Assembly (NCBI RefSeq): GCF_020055635.1
Contig: NZ_JAIPUT010000017.1
Location: 1-64,000 of the forward strand
Source of the DNA: Marivita sp.
GTDB lineage: Bacteria > Pseudomonadota > Alphaproteobacteria > Rhodobacterales > Rhodobacteraceae
Reading direction: 5' to 3'
Length of the DNA stretch: 64,000 nucleotides
Shown here: positions 35,797-45,830 of the stretch, piece after piece
How the letters are laid out: each line of letters begins with the position of its first letter
How positions within the stretch are numbered: the first letter of the stretch is position 1
The notes under the pieces: generated by a model
What the model was told of the DNA's origin: nothing
The model's input: only the letters and a program-made list of their open reading frames with translations
The model's database searches: none
Made by a program: the position numbers and the translations under genes

Positions 35797-37578
35797 ATGT
35801 TCCAGAGCTTTACGGAAACCGCGTCCCCGGACCAGGGTCCACCCCGCCTCGCCGCTTTGCGCGCGGTCATGCGGGCCGAGGGGCTGGACGGTTTCATCAT
35901 TCCGCGCGCCGATGCGCATCAGGGCGAATATGTCGCCGAGCGCGACAGCCGCCTGGCGTGGCTGACCGGGTTCACCGGGTCGGCCGGGTATTGCGTCGCG
36001 TTGCGTGACAGGGCGGGTGTTTTTGTCGACGGCCGGTACCGGGTGCAGGTCCGGTCGCAGGTGGCGGATGTCTTCACGCCGGTGGATTGGCCCGAGATGT
36101 CGCTGGGACAGTGGATCACGGACAGTCTTTCGACGGGCAGCGTGGTCGGTTTCGATCCCTGGCTGCACACGGTGTCGCAAATTCGCGAACTGGAAACGGC
36201 TGTCGGCGACATCGCGTTGCGGCGCAGCGCCAACCTTGTCGACCGCATCTGGGAAGACCAGCCGCCGCCGCCCGCCACACCCGCCTTCGCGCAGCCGGTG
36301 GACCTTGCCGGCGAGTCGCACGAGGCCAAGATCGACCGGCTGGCAGGGCAGATCACCCCGGCCGCCACTGCCGTCCTGACCCTGCCCGATAGCATCTGCT
36401 GGTTGCTGAACATCCGCGGCGACGACGTGCCGCGCACCCCTTTCGTGCAAGGCTTCGCGCTTCTTCACGCTTCCGGCGAGGTGACGTTCTTCGTCGATCC
36501 GGCCAAGCTGGACGGGCTTGGCGATCACCTTGGCCCCAAGGTCCGGGTCTTGCCGGTCGGGGCGTTTCTTCCCGCCCTGACCGCGCTCGAGGGTCCGGTG
36601 CAGATCGATCCGCATTCCTGCCCGATGATTGTGGCAGACGCCTTGCGCGACGCCGGGATCGAAATCATCGAAGCGCAGGACCCCTGCGCGTTGCCGAAGG
36701 CGTGCAAGACCCGGGCCGAGCTTGACGGCGCACGCGCCGCGCATCTGCGCGATGGTGCCGCGATGGTGCGCTTCCTGTGCTGGCTCGACAACCAACCCGT
36801 CGGCAGCCTGACCGAGATCGACGTGGTCAGGCGGCTCGAAGCGGAACGCGCGGCCACCAATGCGCTGCGCGACATCAGCTTCGACACGATTTCCGGTGCC
36901 GGTCCGAACGGGGCCATCGTGCATTACCGTGTGACCGAACAGACCAACCGGAGCGTCGATGCCGGCCTGCTTCTGGTCGACAGCGGCGGGCAATATGTCG
37001 ATGGCACCACCGACATCACCCGCACCATCCTGGTCGGATCGGTGGGCGCGGAGGAACGCCGGGCCTTCACGCTGGTGCTCAAGGGGATGATCGCCATCTC
37101 GCGGCTGCGCTGGCCCAAGGGGCTGGCCGGGCGCGACATGGATGCGCTGGCCCGCGTGGCGCTCTGGGAGCATGGGCTGGATTACGGACATGGCACCGGC
37201 CACGGGGTCGGGTCCTACCTGAGCGTGCATGAAGGCCCGCAGCGGCTTGCCCGCACCGGCACCGTGCCGTTCATGCCCGGAATGATCCTGTCGAACGAGC
37301 CGGGGTTCTACAGGGAAGGCGCGTTCGGCATCCGGATCGAGAACCTTGTCGTGGTCGAAGAGGCCCCCGCCCTGCCCGGTCAGACCGTGCCCGAGATGCT
37401 GCGGTTCGAGACCCTGACCCATGCGCCCATCGACACAAGGCTGATCGACACCGGCCTTTTGACCGCTGCGGAACGGGACTGGCTCAACACCTATCATGCC
37501 GAGGTGCTGGCCCGGATCGGACCCCTTGTCGACGGCGGACCTGCCGCTTGGCTGGCCGAGGCCTGCGCGCCGATCTGA
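35797..37578 (+). CDS. Xaa-Pro aminopeptidase (M24B family)
   Basis: Removes N-terminal residues that precede proline. The 593-residue protein is of the long, three-domain type (creatinase-like domains at about 1-155 and 160-310, catalytic pita-bread domain at about 315-540, plus a C-terminal extension). Metal ligands are visible: the aspartates of LLLVDSGGQYVDG and TTDITRT, the His of GHGTGHGVGSYL with LSVHEGP, and the glutamates of ILSNEPGFY and GIRIENL. Long M24B enzymes of this kind are cytoplasmic and common in alphaproteobacteria. It stands alone, with a hairpin element upstream. Confidence 0.92.
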   Translation: MFQSFTETASPDQGPPRLAALRAVMRAEGLDGFIIPRADAHQGEYVAERDSRLAWLTGFTGSAGYCVALRDRAGVFVDGRYRVQVRSQVADVFTPVDWPEMSLGQWITDSLSTGSVVGFDPWLHTVSQIRELETAVGDIALRRSANLVDRIWEDQPPPPATPAFAQPVDLAGESHEAKIDRLAGQITPAATAVLTLPDSICWLLNIRGDDVPRTPFVQGFALLHASGEVTFFVDPAKLDGLGDHLGPKVRVLPVGAFLPALTALEGPVQIDPHSCPMIVADALRDAGIEIIEAQDPCALPKACKTRAELDGARAAHLRDGAAMVRFLCWLDNQPVGSLTEIDVVRRLEAERAATNALRDISFDTISGAGPNGAIVHYRVTEQTNRSVDAGLLLVDSGGQYVDGTTDITRTILVGSVGAEERRAFTLVLKGMIAISRLRWPKGLAGRDMDALARVALWEHGLDYGHGTGHGVGSYLSVHEGPQRLARTGTVPFMPGMILSNEPGFYREGAFGIRIENLVVVEEAPALPGQTVPEMLRFETLTHAPIDTRLIDTGLLTAAERDWLNTYHAEVLARIGPLVDGGPAAWLAEACAPI

Positions 37579-37637
37579 GCATATACATTTACATTTGCCC
37601 GTTAACCCCGGTACATCGCAGTCAGAAGGGATGGATC

Positions 37638-37982
37638 ATGCAAAAACACATTACAGTCAGACCCGCCGAGGGAACCTGGGTCGTCCGCGCCGGCGGCGCG
37701 GTGATCGCCGAAAGCGCAAATGCTCTTGAACTGACCGAGGGAGACATGCCCTTCGTGATCTACTTTCCGCGCTCCGACGTGGCGACGGCCTTTCTGGACG
37801 CGTCCGACCACCGCACGACCTGCCCGCACAAGGGCGAGGCGAGCTATTTCGACATCGTGTCGAAGAGCAAGACCTATTCCAACGCGGTCTGGAGCTATGA
37901 AGACCCGCAGGAGGACGTGGCGCAGATCAAGGACCATCTGGCCTTCCACGTTCAGGACGGCGTTCAGGTCGAACGGGTCTGA
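37638..37982 (+). CDS. DUF427 domain protein
   Basis: A 114-residue single-domain protein with the DUF427 pattern: WVVRAGGAVIAESANALEL, YFPRSDVA, TTCPHKGEASYFDI and AVWSYEDPQEDVAQIKDHLAF. The conserved HKG and the YxxP/AF elements suggest a small binding or catalytic pocket, but no function is established. The ATG at 37638 follows AGAAGGG; the longer frame from 37548 overlaps the aminopeptidase end and is not coding-like. It ends nine bases from the converging ClC gene. Confidence 0.85.
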   Translation: MQKHITVRPAEGTWVVRAGGAVIAESANALELTEGDMPFVIYFPRSDVATAFLDASDHRTTCPHKGEASYFDIVSKSKTYSNAVWSYEDPQEDVAQIKDHLAFHVQDGVQVERV

Positions 37983-37991
37983 CCCCGCGCC

Positions 37992-39668
37992 TCAGCTGTG
38001 CTCTTCTTCGGCGGTCGCCGCCAGGGCGCGGTTATAGGCCTTGAGCGCATCGACATGGAACAACGCGCCTTGCAGGACGGGCGCGTTGTCCTCTCCCTCC
38101 AGCCTGACCACCGGCAGGAATGCCACACCGGACTTGTCGAAGAGCGGCAGCGCGGTTTCGAGCGTCGCCTGTGCCTGCACGTACAGCCCCTGTTCGATCA
38201 TCGTCAGGCAGGCGTCCTCATCCGCCGCGTTCGGTTCGGTGGGTTTGCGCATCACGCCCTGCACCCGGAACATCGCCAGCAGATAGGCCTGCGGACCGGC
38301 GGCGAGATGCACGTTGCGGCGCTCGAGCTGGGTCAGGAAGAACGACCGGTCCACCAGCCGGGCGGCTACCGCTGTCGACATCGACACCGACACCATCACC
38401 GCCAGCCCGGTCTGCCAGTCGCCTGTCAGTTCGAACACGATCAGCGTGGTCGAGATCGGCGCCCCGAGAACCGCCGCCGCCACCGCGCCCATTCCGGCCA
38501 GGGCGTAAAGCGTGGCCGTGCCTGACTGGTCCGGAAACATGGCTGTCGCGATGAGCCCGAATGCCAGCCCGGTCAGCGCGCCCAGCATCAGGGACGGCGA
38601 AAAGACGCCGCCGCCCATGCGCCCGCCCATGGTGATGGCGACGGCGACCACCTTGAGCATCGCGAACACCACCGCCTCGTGCCACAAAAGCGCACCGGTC
38701 AGGGCGCGCGACGTGGTCTCGTAGCCGACGCCGATGATGTGCGGAAACCAGATCGCCAGCGCGCCCAGCAGGACGCCCGCCACGGCGGGGCGCAGCAGAT
38801 AAGGCAGACCCATGCGCCTTTGCACCTCGGTTCCGATGTCATCAGCCAGGAAGATCGCCCGCATCATGGCGACCGCGACCAGCCCGCAGATCAGGCCCAG
38901 GATGAAGAAGGCCGGAAGCTCGAGGTAGAATTCCACCGTGGTCGTGCCCGGCAGCTTGAATTCGGTCACGTCGCCGAAAACCAGGCGGTTGATCACCGTG
39001 CCGGCCGCGCTGGCCACCACGATGGGCGCGAAGGCATGCACGGCGAAATGCCTCAGGATGACTTCGAGCGCGAAGAGCGCGCCCGCGATCGGCGCGTTGA
39101 AGCTTGCCGAGACGGCGGCGGCCACCGCGCAGCCAAGCAGGTCGCGCCCGGTGATCCCGTCGGCGCGGATCGTGTTCGACACCCAGGACGAAATCATCGC
39201 CGCGATATGCACGACCGGGCCCTCGCGGCCACTGCTGCCCCCGGTCGACAGGGTGATCCAGGAACAGATCGCCGACGCGATCCCCGCCTTCTTTTCAACG
39301 CGGCCGTCATTGAGCGCGGCACCTTCGATGACGTCTGCCACCGACCGCACACGGCCGTCCGGCATGAAGTAATGCACGATGACCCCGACGGTCAGCCCGC
39401 CCACGGTGGGAATGATCAGCAGCATCCACCAGGGCAGCGTCGCGGCATAGCTGTGGATCGTCGTGACGGTCGGTGTGCCATAGACCGTGGTCTGCAAGAC
39501 CGAGATCGCCAGACGGAACAGCGTGGCGGCAAGACCGGCCGCGATGCCGATACACAGGGCGATCAGCCAGAACTGGAACTGCGACGGCCCCTTGTGGCGC
39601 AGCAGATCCCAGCCGCGTCCGAACTGGCGTCTTGTTGCCTGTATTTGACCACTCAAAGCCGGTGCCAT
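37992..39668 (-). CDS. ClC-family chloride channel/transporter with C-terminal CBS-like region
   Basis: A 558-residue inner-membrane protein. The ClC core spans about residues 30-440 and a CBS-like cytoplasmic region follows (about 445-545). Motif GSSGREGPV (144-151) holds the external gating glutamate Glu149. In NAPIAGALFALEV (191-203) the position of the proton glutamate of the E. coli antiporter (Glu203) is valine, and the preceding Glu202 is kept. GGRMGGGVFSPSLMLG (the GxFxP motif) and GMGAVAAAVLGAPIS are present. It may be channel-like rather than a strict H+/Cl- exchanger. The gene converges on DUF427. Confidence 0.9.
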   Translation of the reverse strand: MAPALSGQIQATRRQFGRGWDLLRHKGPSQFQFWLIALCIGIAAGLAATLFRLAISVLQTTVYGTPTVTTIHSYAATLPWWMLLIIPTVGGLTVGVIVHYFMPDGRVRSVADVIEGAALNDGRVEKKAGIASAICSWITLSTGGSSGREGPVVHIAAMISSWVSNTIRADGITGRDLLGCAVAAAVSASFNAPIAGALFALEVILRHFAVHAFAPIVVASAAGTVINRLVFGDVTEFKLPGTTTVEFYLELPAFFILGLICGLVAVAMMRAIFLADDIGTEVQRRMGLPYLLRPAVAGVLLGALAIWFPHIIGVGYETTSRALTGALLWHEAVVFAMLKVVAVAITMGGRMGGGVFSPSLMLGALTGLAFGLIATAMFPDQSGTATLYALAGMGAVAAAVLGAPISTTLIVFELTGDWQTGLAVMVSVSMSTAVAARLVDRSFFLTQLERRNVHLAAGPQAYLLAMFRVQGVMRKPTEPNAADEDACLTMIEQGLYVQAQATLETALPLFDKSGVAFLPVVRLEGEDNAPVLQGALFHVDALKAYNRALAATAEEEHS

Positions 39669-39859
39669 GCCCAGCGGTCCTTTCGGGGAAGGCGGAATGC
39701 GCCAAAAATCATCTGATTATCAAGGCTTATCCGATGCACCGGTCGTGTCCACCCCCCACCGGGTCAAACTGTGCGACTGTCGATGCCAGGACGCGCCCGT
39801 GACCATCGAGACCTGCGGCTTGCCTGCTCCGACACGGGGCCGAGCCTTTCGCCGACGCG

Positions 39860-41512
39860 TCAGCCGGTCAAGAGCGCCCGTGCCGCCGCGCGGGCCTCGG
39901 TCGTGATTGTGTCACCCGACAGCATGCGCGCGATTTCACCTTCGCGTGCCATGGAATCCAGCGGCACGACGGTCGAGGTGGTCTGGGCATCCGCGACATG
40001 CTTTTCGACCCGCCAGTGGTGCGCGCCAAGCGCCGCGACCTGCGGCGAATGTGTCACCACCAGAACCTGCCCGCCTTCCGCCAGAGCCGCCAGGCGCCGC
40101 CCCACCGCATCGGCGGTGGCCCCGCCGACGCCACGGTCGATCTCGTCGAAGATCATCGTCAGCCCGGCATCGCGCTGCTCGGACAGGCACACCTTGAGAG
40201 CCAGCAGAAAGCGGCTGAGTTCGCCGCCCGAGGCGATCTTGCCAATCGGCCCCGCCGGTGCGCCGGGATTGGTCGCCACGGTAAAGGCCACGGCATCGCT
40301 GCCCTCCGGTCCTGCGGGCGCTTCGGTCAGATCGGTGACGAAGACCGCGCGGTCCATCTTGAGCGGCGCAAGTTCGGCGCAGACGGCACTGTCCAGCCGA
40401 CGGGCTGCATCAACCCGGCTTGCGCGCAACGCCGAGGCCGCAGCCTCGTAGGCCGCCTCGGCCGTGCGCAGTTCGGATCGCAACAGCGCCATCCGGTCCG
40501 CACCCTGGTCCAGCGCGGTCAGCCGATCGCGAAGCGTATCCGCCAGACCGGCAAGTTCGTCCGGGGCGACGCTGTGCTTGCGGGCAAGACCGCGCAGGGC
40601 GAAGAGCCGTTCCTCGGTGGCCTCGAGCTCATGCGGATCGAATTCGAGCGCGTCGAGCGTGTCGGCCACGCCGCGTGCCGCCTCGTCCAGTTCGGCCATC
40701 GCCCGCGCCAATGCCGCCAATGGTTCGTCCAGCCGCCCGTCCGCTGCATCGCTGACGCCTTCAAGCCAGCGCAGCGCATCGGCCAGCGCGCCTTCGGCCC
40801 CGTCCGGCCCCATGCCCTGCTCGGCGCGCAGGATATCGTCACGAATACGCTCGGCGCCCTGCATCATCCGGCGGCGCGCGTCGAGTTCGGCATCCTCGCC
40901 CGGTTGCGGCGACAGCTTGTCGAGTTCCCCGACCGCGTGGCGCAGGAACTCTTCCTCGGCTTGGGCCGCGGCATGGGCCGCCTCGGCCTCGGCCAGCGCC
41001 TTGCGCGCCCTCGACATCTCCCGCCACGCCGCCTTGACGTCGGCCAGAAGCGCGTCATGCCCGGCGAACTGATCCAGCAGCGCGCGGTGTCCCTTGGGGT
41101 TCAGCAACCCGCGATCGTCATGCTGGCCGTGCAGTTCGACCAGCGTATCGGACAGCGCGCGCAGCATCTCGCCGGTGACGCGGCGGTCGTTGACCCAGCC
41201 GGTCTTGCGCCCGTCGGCGGTGTTGACCCGCCGCAGGATCAATTCGTCCGCGTCATCGAACCCGGCCTCTGCCAGCACGTCATGCGCCGGGTGGCCTTTG
41301 GGCAGGTCGAACACCGCAGTGACTTCGCCCTGCTCTGCCCCGCTGCGCACCAGTTCGGCGCGCCCTCGCCAGCCCAGCACGAATCCCAGGCTGTCGAGCA
41401 GGATCGACTTGCCCGCGCCGGTTTCGCCGGTCAGTACGTTCAAGCCCGGCTGGAACTCAAGCTCCAGCCGGTCGATGATCAGCATGTCCCGTATTTCAAG
41501 TGCGCGCAGCAT
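39860..41512 (-). CDS. recN: DNA repair protein RecN
   Basis: SMC-like ATPase in recombinational double-strand-break repair. The 550-residue protein has Walker A GETGAGKSILLDSL near residue 35, a long coiled-coil middle with an Ala/Glu-rich helix, the ABC signature region (IASGGELSRFLLALK) and Walker B TMIFDEIDRGVGG near the C-terminus. ATG 41512 (MLRALEIRDMLI) is the family-like start; a TTG at 41521 is an alternative. It follows bamD on the same strand with a 41-bp gap, so it ends the lpxC-bamD side of the cluster. Confidence 0.95.
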   Translation of the reverse strand: MLRALEIRDMLIIDRLELEFQPGLNVLTGETGAGKSILLDSLGFVLGWRGRAELVRSGAEQGEVTAVFDLPKGHPAHDVLAEAGFDDADELILRRVNTADGRKTGWVNDRRVTGEMLRALSDTLVELHGQHDDRGLLNPKGHRALLDQFAGHDALLADVKAAWREMSRARKALAEAEAAHAAAQAEEEFLRHAVGELDKLSPQPGEDAELDARRRMMQGAERIRDDILRAEQGMGPDGAEGALADALRWLEGVSDAADGRLDEPLAALARAMAELDEAARGVADTLDALEFDPHELEATEERLFALRGLARKHSVAPDELAGLADTLRDRLTALDQGADRMALLRSELRTAEAAYEAAASALRASRVDAARRLDSAVCAELAPLKMDRAVFVTDLTEAPAGPEGSDAVAFTVATNPGAPAGPIGKIASGGELSRFLLALKVCLSEQRDAGLTMIFDEIDRGVGGATADAVGRRLAALAEGGQVLVVTHSPQVAALGAHHWRVEKHVADAQTTSTVVPLDSMAREGEIARMLSGDTITTEARAAARALLTG

Positions 41513-41553
41513 TCTGTGCAACCGGGTGCGTGGTCAGACGCACCGCCCCCCGA

Positions 41554-42408
41554 TCAAAGCCACTCACCCTTGACCATCTGGCGATAGATCTGACCCAGCC
41601 AGTTGTCGCCGGTCGCCTTCAGTTCAAGACCGCGTCCTGTCAGGAGCTTGAAACTGTCCTCGTACCAGCTCGAGGACTGGTAATTGTAACCGAGGATTGC
41701 GCCAGCGGTCTGCGCCTCGTCGGTCAGGCCCAGCGACAGATATGCCTCGACCAGACGGTGCAGGGCTTCGGCAGTGTGGGTGGTTGTCTGGAAATCCTCG
41801 ACCACGACGCGGAAGCGGTTGATCGCCGCCGCGTAATGATCGCGCTTGAGGTAATAGCGCCCGATTTCCATTTCCTTGGCCGCCAGGTGGTCGAAGGCCA
41901 GATCGAACTTGAGCACCGAAGACCGGGCATATTCGCTGTCCGGATAGCGTTCGATGACCGTGCGCAGCGCTTGCAGCGCCTGAAAGGTCAACCCCTGGTC
42001 GCGGCCCACATCCTCGATCTGGTCATAATAGCTCAGCGCCAGAAGGTACTGCGCATAGGCGGCGTCTTCGTCGGTCGGGTAGAAATCGATGTAACGCTGT
42101 GCGGCACTGCGGCTGTTTTCGTAATCCTTGTTCTGGTGATGCGCATAGGCCTGCATGATCACCGCGCGCTTGGCCCAGTCGGAATAGGGATAAAGGCGCT
42201 CGACCTCGGAAAAGTAGAAAGCGGCGTCTTCGGGATCGCTGCGATTCAGTTCGAATTCGCCGCGCTCGTAGATCTGTTCCGCCGTGAAATTCTCGATCGG
42301 CACGCCACCGGGCCCGAATCCCGGACGCTCGCCGTTCCCGCATGCGCTCAGAGTCGCTACCAAGAGCCCCGCTCCGATCACAGCTCTTGCGTATCTGCCC
42401 GCTGCCAT
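41554..42408 (-). CDS. bamD: Outer-membrane assembly lipoprotein BamD
   Basis: Essential lipoprotein of the BAM complex that folds outer-membrane proteins. The 284-residue protein has a lipobox LSAC with the lipidated Cys23, then TPR-like helical repeats (AEQIYERGEFELNRSDPEDA, AYFSEVERLYPYSDWAKRA-like segments and AAQRYIDFYPTDEDAAYA). The start is ATG 42408, preceded by GAAGGTGA at good distance; a GTG at 42417 overlaps that ribosome site and is less likely. Placement between lpxC and recN is typical of Rhodobacteraceae. Confidence 0.93.
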   Translation of the reverse strand: MAAGRYARAVIGAGLLVATLSACGNGERPGFGPGGVPIENFTAEQIYERGEFELNRSDPEDAAFYFSEVERLYPYSDWAKRAVIMQAYAHHQNKDYENSRSAAQRYIDFYPTDEDAAYAQYLLALSYYDQIEDVGRDQGLTFQALQALRTVIERYPDSEYARSSVLKFDLAFDHLAAKEMEIGRYYLKRDHYAAAINRFRVVVEDFQTTTHTAEALHRLVEAYLSLGLTDEAQTAGAILGYNYQSSSWYEDSFKLLTGRGLELKATGDNWLGQIYRQMVKGEWL

Positions 42409-42568
42409 GCCCGTCACCTTCGATTCATCGCCGTGGCTATATGTGCCACTTGTCTGCTCTCGGTCCTAGCACATTAAATCCCGAGGCAAAACGCCTTTAG
42501 GCACAGATGCCGACGAGCCGGGATCGGGCAGCGACATCCGGCCCGCCCAGAGCGGCGCAGCGACGCGA

Positions 42569-43489
42569 TCACGCAACTTCGGGGATCTCGTGTGCCTCGA
42601 CGCCGGCACCGGGCAACCGCGCCGCCAGCGCGACGTCGCAATCGCGGATGCGAAACCCGTCCGGTGTCGCGAACAGTTCGCGCAACAGCATGTTTGTCAG
42701 GGTATGCCCCGCCTTGTGGCCTTCGTAATGGCCCAGCACCGGAGCGCCGGCAAGGGCCAGGTCGCCAAGGGCATCCAGCATCTTGTGTCGCACCGCCTCG
42801 TCGGCATGGCGCAGGCCACCCGGGCTCAGAACCCGGTCGCCATCCACGACAACGGCATTTTCCATCGTCCCGCCCAGAGCCTTGCCAACCGCGCGCATCG
42901 CTTCGACATCCGCCGCACGGCAAAATGTCCGGCTGTCGCACAATTCGCGCACGAAGGCCCCGTTGGCGAGGTTCAGGGACTTGCTTTGACGGCCGATCGC
43001 CCGGTCGGAAAAGTCGATGTGGAAATCCATCGTCAGCCCCGGCCCCGGTGCCAGCCGCGCCCAGCCCTGCGCCGTATGAACCTCGACGGTGCTCAGCACC
43101 TCGATCACCCGGATCGGCGCGGCCAGCCGCTTGACCCCGGTGGCCATGATCCTGCGCACGAAGGGCGCGGCACTGCCATCGAGCACCGGCACTTCGGGTC
43201 CGTCGATGCGGATCAGCGCGTTGTGCACACCGCACCCTGCCAGAGCCGCCATGACGTGTTCGATGGTCGACACCGACACGCCCGCCGCGTTGACGATCTT
43301 CGTGCAGAGAGGAGACTGCTCGGCGTGGTCGTAAAGCGCGGGGATACGCGCATTGCCCAACCGGATATCCGTGCGTTCGAAAACAATGCCGTGATCGGCT
43401 GGAGCCGGGCCAATGGACATCGACACCGGAAGACCGGTGTGCAAGCCCGCGCCCGTGAACCGGACAGATGATTGAACAGTTGTCTGCAA
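42569..43489 (-). CDS. lpxC: UDP-3-O-acyl-N-acetylglucosamine deacetylase
   Basis: Zinc deacetylase, the committed step of lipid A synthesis. Zinc ligands are visible: His78 in STIEHVMAAL, the His and Asp of HKMLDALGDLALAG, and the conserved GHKAGHTLTNMLL near residue 260 holds the catalytic His. The start is a rare TTG at 43489: it gives the family N-terminus (QTTVQSSVRFTGAGLH), the normal 306 residues, and has GAGGG five bases upstream. No ATG or GTG is available nearby, and the frame further upstream is non-coding. It follows ftsZ after a 214-bp gap with a terminator. Confidence 0.94.
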   Translation of the reverse strand: MQTTVQSSVRFTGAGLHTGLPVSMSIGPAPADHGIVFERTDIRLGNARIPALYDHAEQSPLCTKIVNAAGVSVSTIEHVMAALAGCGVHNALIRIDGPEVPVLDGSAAPFVRRIMATGVKRLAAPIRVIEVLSTVEVHTAQGWARLAPGPGLTMDFHIDFSDRAIGRQSKSLNLANGAFVRELCDSRTFCRAADVEAMRAVGKALGGTMENAVVVDGDRVLSPGGLRHADEAVRHKMLDALGDLALAGAPVLGHYEGHKAGHTLTNMLLRELFATPDGFRIRDCDVALAARLPGAGVEAHEIPEVA

Positions 43490-43656
43490 AGGACCCTCGA
43501 CCGTTTTCGTGCGTTCCCCCCAGAAGCACGCCTTGACGAGGGTGATACTAAGGCGGGTCGCCAGCCTCAAATCAAAGATTGTAACGGCTTGAAACACCGC
43601 CCCGAAACATGTCGGCGGATTCCCGCCATGACGCGCAAGCCTATGTTCCAAAAGGA

Positions 43657-43682
43657 AAACGCCCCCGGAACCGGAGGCGTTT
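43657..43682 (-). terminator. Rho-independent terminator after ftsZ
   Basis: On the minus strand AAACGCC and the paired GGCGTTT enclose a stem with one mismatch and loop TT, followed by a T-rich tract (GTTTTCCTTTT). It would separate ftsZ from lpxC transcription. Confidence 0.7.
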
Positions 43683-43703
43683 CGACAGCGACTCGTCGCT
43701 GGT

Positions 43704-45329
43704 TCAGTTGGCCTGACGCCGCAGGAAGGCCGGGATCTCGATGCGTTCCTGGTCCTCGTCCGGCTCTTGCGCGGGGGCCGGCGCCGCACCGCTGGAGTGA
43801 ACCGGCGGCTGCGCGGTGCGGCGCACGGGCGCCTCGGGCTGCTGGGCATGACCGGTCATCCGGTTGATCAGCGAATTGATCCCGAAGCGCGGACGCTCGC
43901 TGTCGGCGGGCTCGGGCTCGGTGTGCACCGGTCGGGTTCCGGGGGCCGGGCGGGCACGCGATGCCGCCGCCTGCAATCGGGCCAGAGCTTCGGCGCTTGG
44001 CGTACCCGGAGCGGGCGCACGCGGTGCCACGAACTGCTCGGGATCGGCTTCGATGCTGTCTTCGCGCGGGTTGAATTCGGCAACCTGCGGGCGGTAGGCG
44101 GGCGCTGGCAGACCATCGTCATCCACAACGTCTTCGTGCCGGTCTTCCTGTTCGAAAATGGTTTCCATCTGCTCTTCCGCAGCGGCGCGCTCGGCCTCCA
44201 TCGAGGTAAAGAGCGACGGCTCTTCCGCCACACGGGTCCGCGCGGCCACCGGCTCGGGCTTCGGCGCTTCGCGTTCGACGCGGGCCTCTTCCTCGACCTG
44301 CGTGACCTGTGTCAGCGGCGACGCGAGCTTGCGGCGCGGCACCGGGACATCCGTGTGCACATCGACCGCGTCGATGCCGGTGGCGACGACACTCACCCGC
44401 ATCATGCCTTCCATCCCGTCGTCCAGAGTGGAGCCGACGATGATGTTGGCGTCCGTGTCGACCTCTTCGCGGATACGGTTGGCCGCTTCGTCCAGTTCGA
44501 ACAGGGTCAGGTCGTGACCGCCGGTGATGTTGATGAGAACACCCTTCGCGCCGCGCAGGCTGATCTCGTCCAGCAGCGGGTTCGCTATGGCCTTTTCGGC
44601 CGCCTGGATGGCGCGATCTTCGCCCTCGGCCTCGCCGGTGCCCATCATCGCCTTGCCCATCTCGTCCATCACGGCGCGCACGTCGGCGAAATCGAGGTTG
44701 ATCAGGCCCGGACGGACCATCAGGTCGGTGACGCCCTTCACACCCTGGTACAACACGTCATCCGCCATGCTGAACGCTTCGGTAAAGGTCGTCTTTTCAT
44801 TCGCCAGACGGAACAGGTTCTGGTTCGGAATGATGATCAGCGTGTCGACCACCTTCTGAAGCGCATCGACCCCGTCCTCGGCCTGCTTCATCCGCTTGCC
44901 GCCTTCGAACTGGAACGGCTTGGTCACGACACCGACGGTCAGCACACCCAGTTCGCGGGCCGCCTGTGCGATGATCGGCGCGGCCCCGGTCCCGGTGCCG
45001 CCGCCCATGCCGGCAGTGATGAAGCACATATGCGCGCCGGCCAGGTGATCGACGATCTGCTCGATGCTTTCCTCGGCAGCGGCAGCCCCGACCGTGGCAC
45101 GCGCCCCGGCGCCCAGCCCTTCGGTGACCTTGACGCCAAGCTGGATGCGGCTGGCCGACCGGCTCTGCTGAAGAGCCTGCGCATCGGTGTTCGCCACCAC
45201 GAAATCGACACCCTCGAGGGCCTTGTCGATCATGTTGTTGACCGCGTTTCCGCCTGCACCGCCAACACCGAACACGGTGATGCGGGGTTTCAATTCTTCC
45301 TGTCCGGGCACCGAAAGGTTCAAAGTCAT
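43704..45329 (-). CDS. ftsZ: Cell division protein FtsZ
   Basis: Tubulin-like GTPase that forms the Z ring. The 541-residue protein has the GTP-binding core (residues 1-320) with the tubulin signature [16 protein letters not shown], the N-terminal [18 protein letters not shown] and the T7-loop region [12 protein letters not shown] long acidic, Pro/Ala-rich disordered linker of about 200 residues follows, then the conserved C-terminal peptide [12 protein letters not shown] that binds FtsA and other partners. The long linker is usual for alphaproteobacteria. The gene is separated from ftsA by the plus-strand BLUF gene. Confidence 0.97.
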   Translation of the reverse strand: MTLNLSVPGQEELKPRITVFGVGGAGGNAVNNMIDKALEGVDFVVANTDAQALQQSRSASRIQLGVKVTEGLGAGARATVGAAAAEESIEQIVDHLAGAHMCFITAGMGGGTGTGAAPIIAQAARELGVLTVGVVTKPFQFEGGKRMKQAEDGVDALQKVVDTLIIIPNQNLFRLANEKTTFTEAFSMADDVLYQGVKGVTDLMVRPGLINLDFADVRAVMDEMGKAMMGTGEAEGEDRAIQAAEKAIANPLLDEISLRGAKGVLINITGGHDLTLFELDEAANRIREEVDTDANIIVGSTLDDGMEGMMRVSVVATGIDAVDVHTDVPVPRRKLASPLTQVTQVEEEARVEREAPKPEPVAARTRVAEEPSLFTSMEAERAAAEEQMETIFEQEDRHEDVVDDDGLPAPAYRPQVAEFNPREDSIEADPEQFVAPRAPAPGTPSAEALARLQAAASRARPAPGTRPVHTEPEPADSERPRFGINSLINRMTGHAQQPEAPVRRTAQPPVHSSGAAPAPAQEPDEDQERIEIPAFLRRQAN

Positions 45330-45830
45330 GTGTCTGTCCGCCTGCTATCTCAGCCCCATTCGGAGCGTTTTCTGCGCCTATTCCCCGCAGTATTACCGAT
45401 TGAGCATGGCAACGTCACGCAAAAAACGCGGATTTGGCACCAAATCTGGGCCAATTAAGCGTTTTGACCGCGGAATTTTGCCAAACCCACGAGATGTAGC
45501 GGAATCCTGCGAGCTGACCCCCAGACGAGCGGAGATAGCCGCCCGGAGGCGTCTTTCAAAAACTGGAAATGTCTTAACTCTGCTCTCTTTCGCCGATCTG
45601 CCGTCGACCTCTTGTGGAACGGTAGCACAACGCTTAGGTGCGATCCAGCCCATGACGGGTCCGCAACTGCGGAAAAACACTCTCCGGAAACATCCCCGAA
45701 CCGCATCTTGGCGGGCACGCCGCCCGCAGGGCGCAGGACACATGCTTTCTTCCGTGCCTGTGAGCACGGGTCCGTCCAAATGGACCCGGGAAAAGAGCCA
45801 CATTTCATGCCACCGAAAGACCGACATCTG
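45330..45830. other. Divergent intergenic region between ftsZ and the BLUF gene
   Basis: About 500 bp with no gene. It must hold the ftsZ promoter or leader on the minus strand and the BLUF promoter on the plus strand. On the minus strand TAATAC near 45391-45396 resembles a -10 element, with no clear -35. Near the BLUF gene two overlapping hairpins are seen: CGTGC/GCACG (45753-45768) and CGGGTCC/GGACCCG (45767-45788), which share two bases and so exclude each other. A TTAA at 45456-45459 is a single half-site only. Confidence 0.4.

Noticed and set aside
33619-37497. A 1292-codon minus-strand frame opposite cobT and the aminopeptidase gene
   Set aside because: It is an antisense shadow caused by high GC in the third codon position; the plus-strand genes are unmistakable and the frame has no recognisable domain.
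45456-45459. CtrA-like TTAA near the ftsZ leader
   Set aside because: Only one half-site; no second TTAA at the seven-base spacing, so a CtrA box is not supported.
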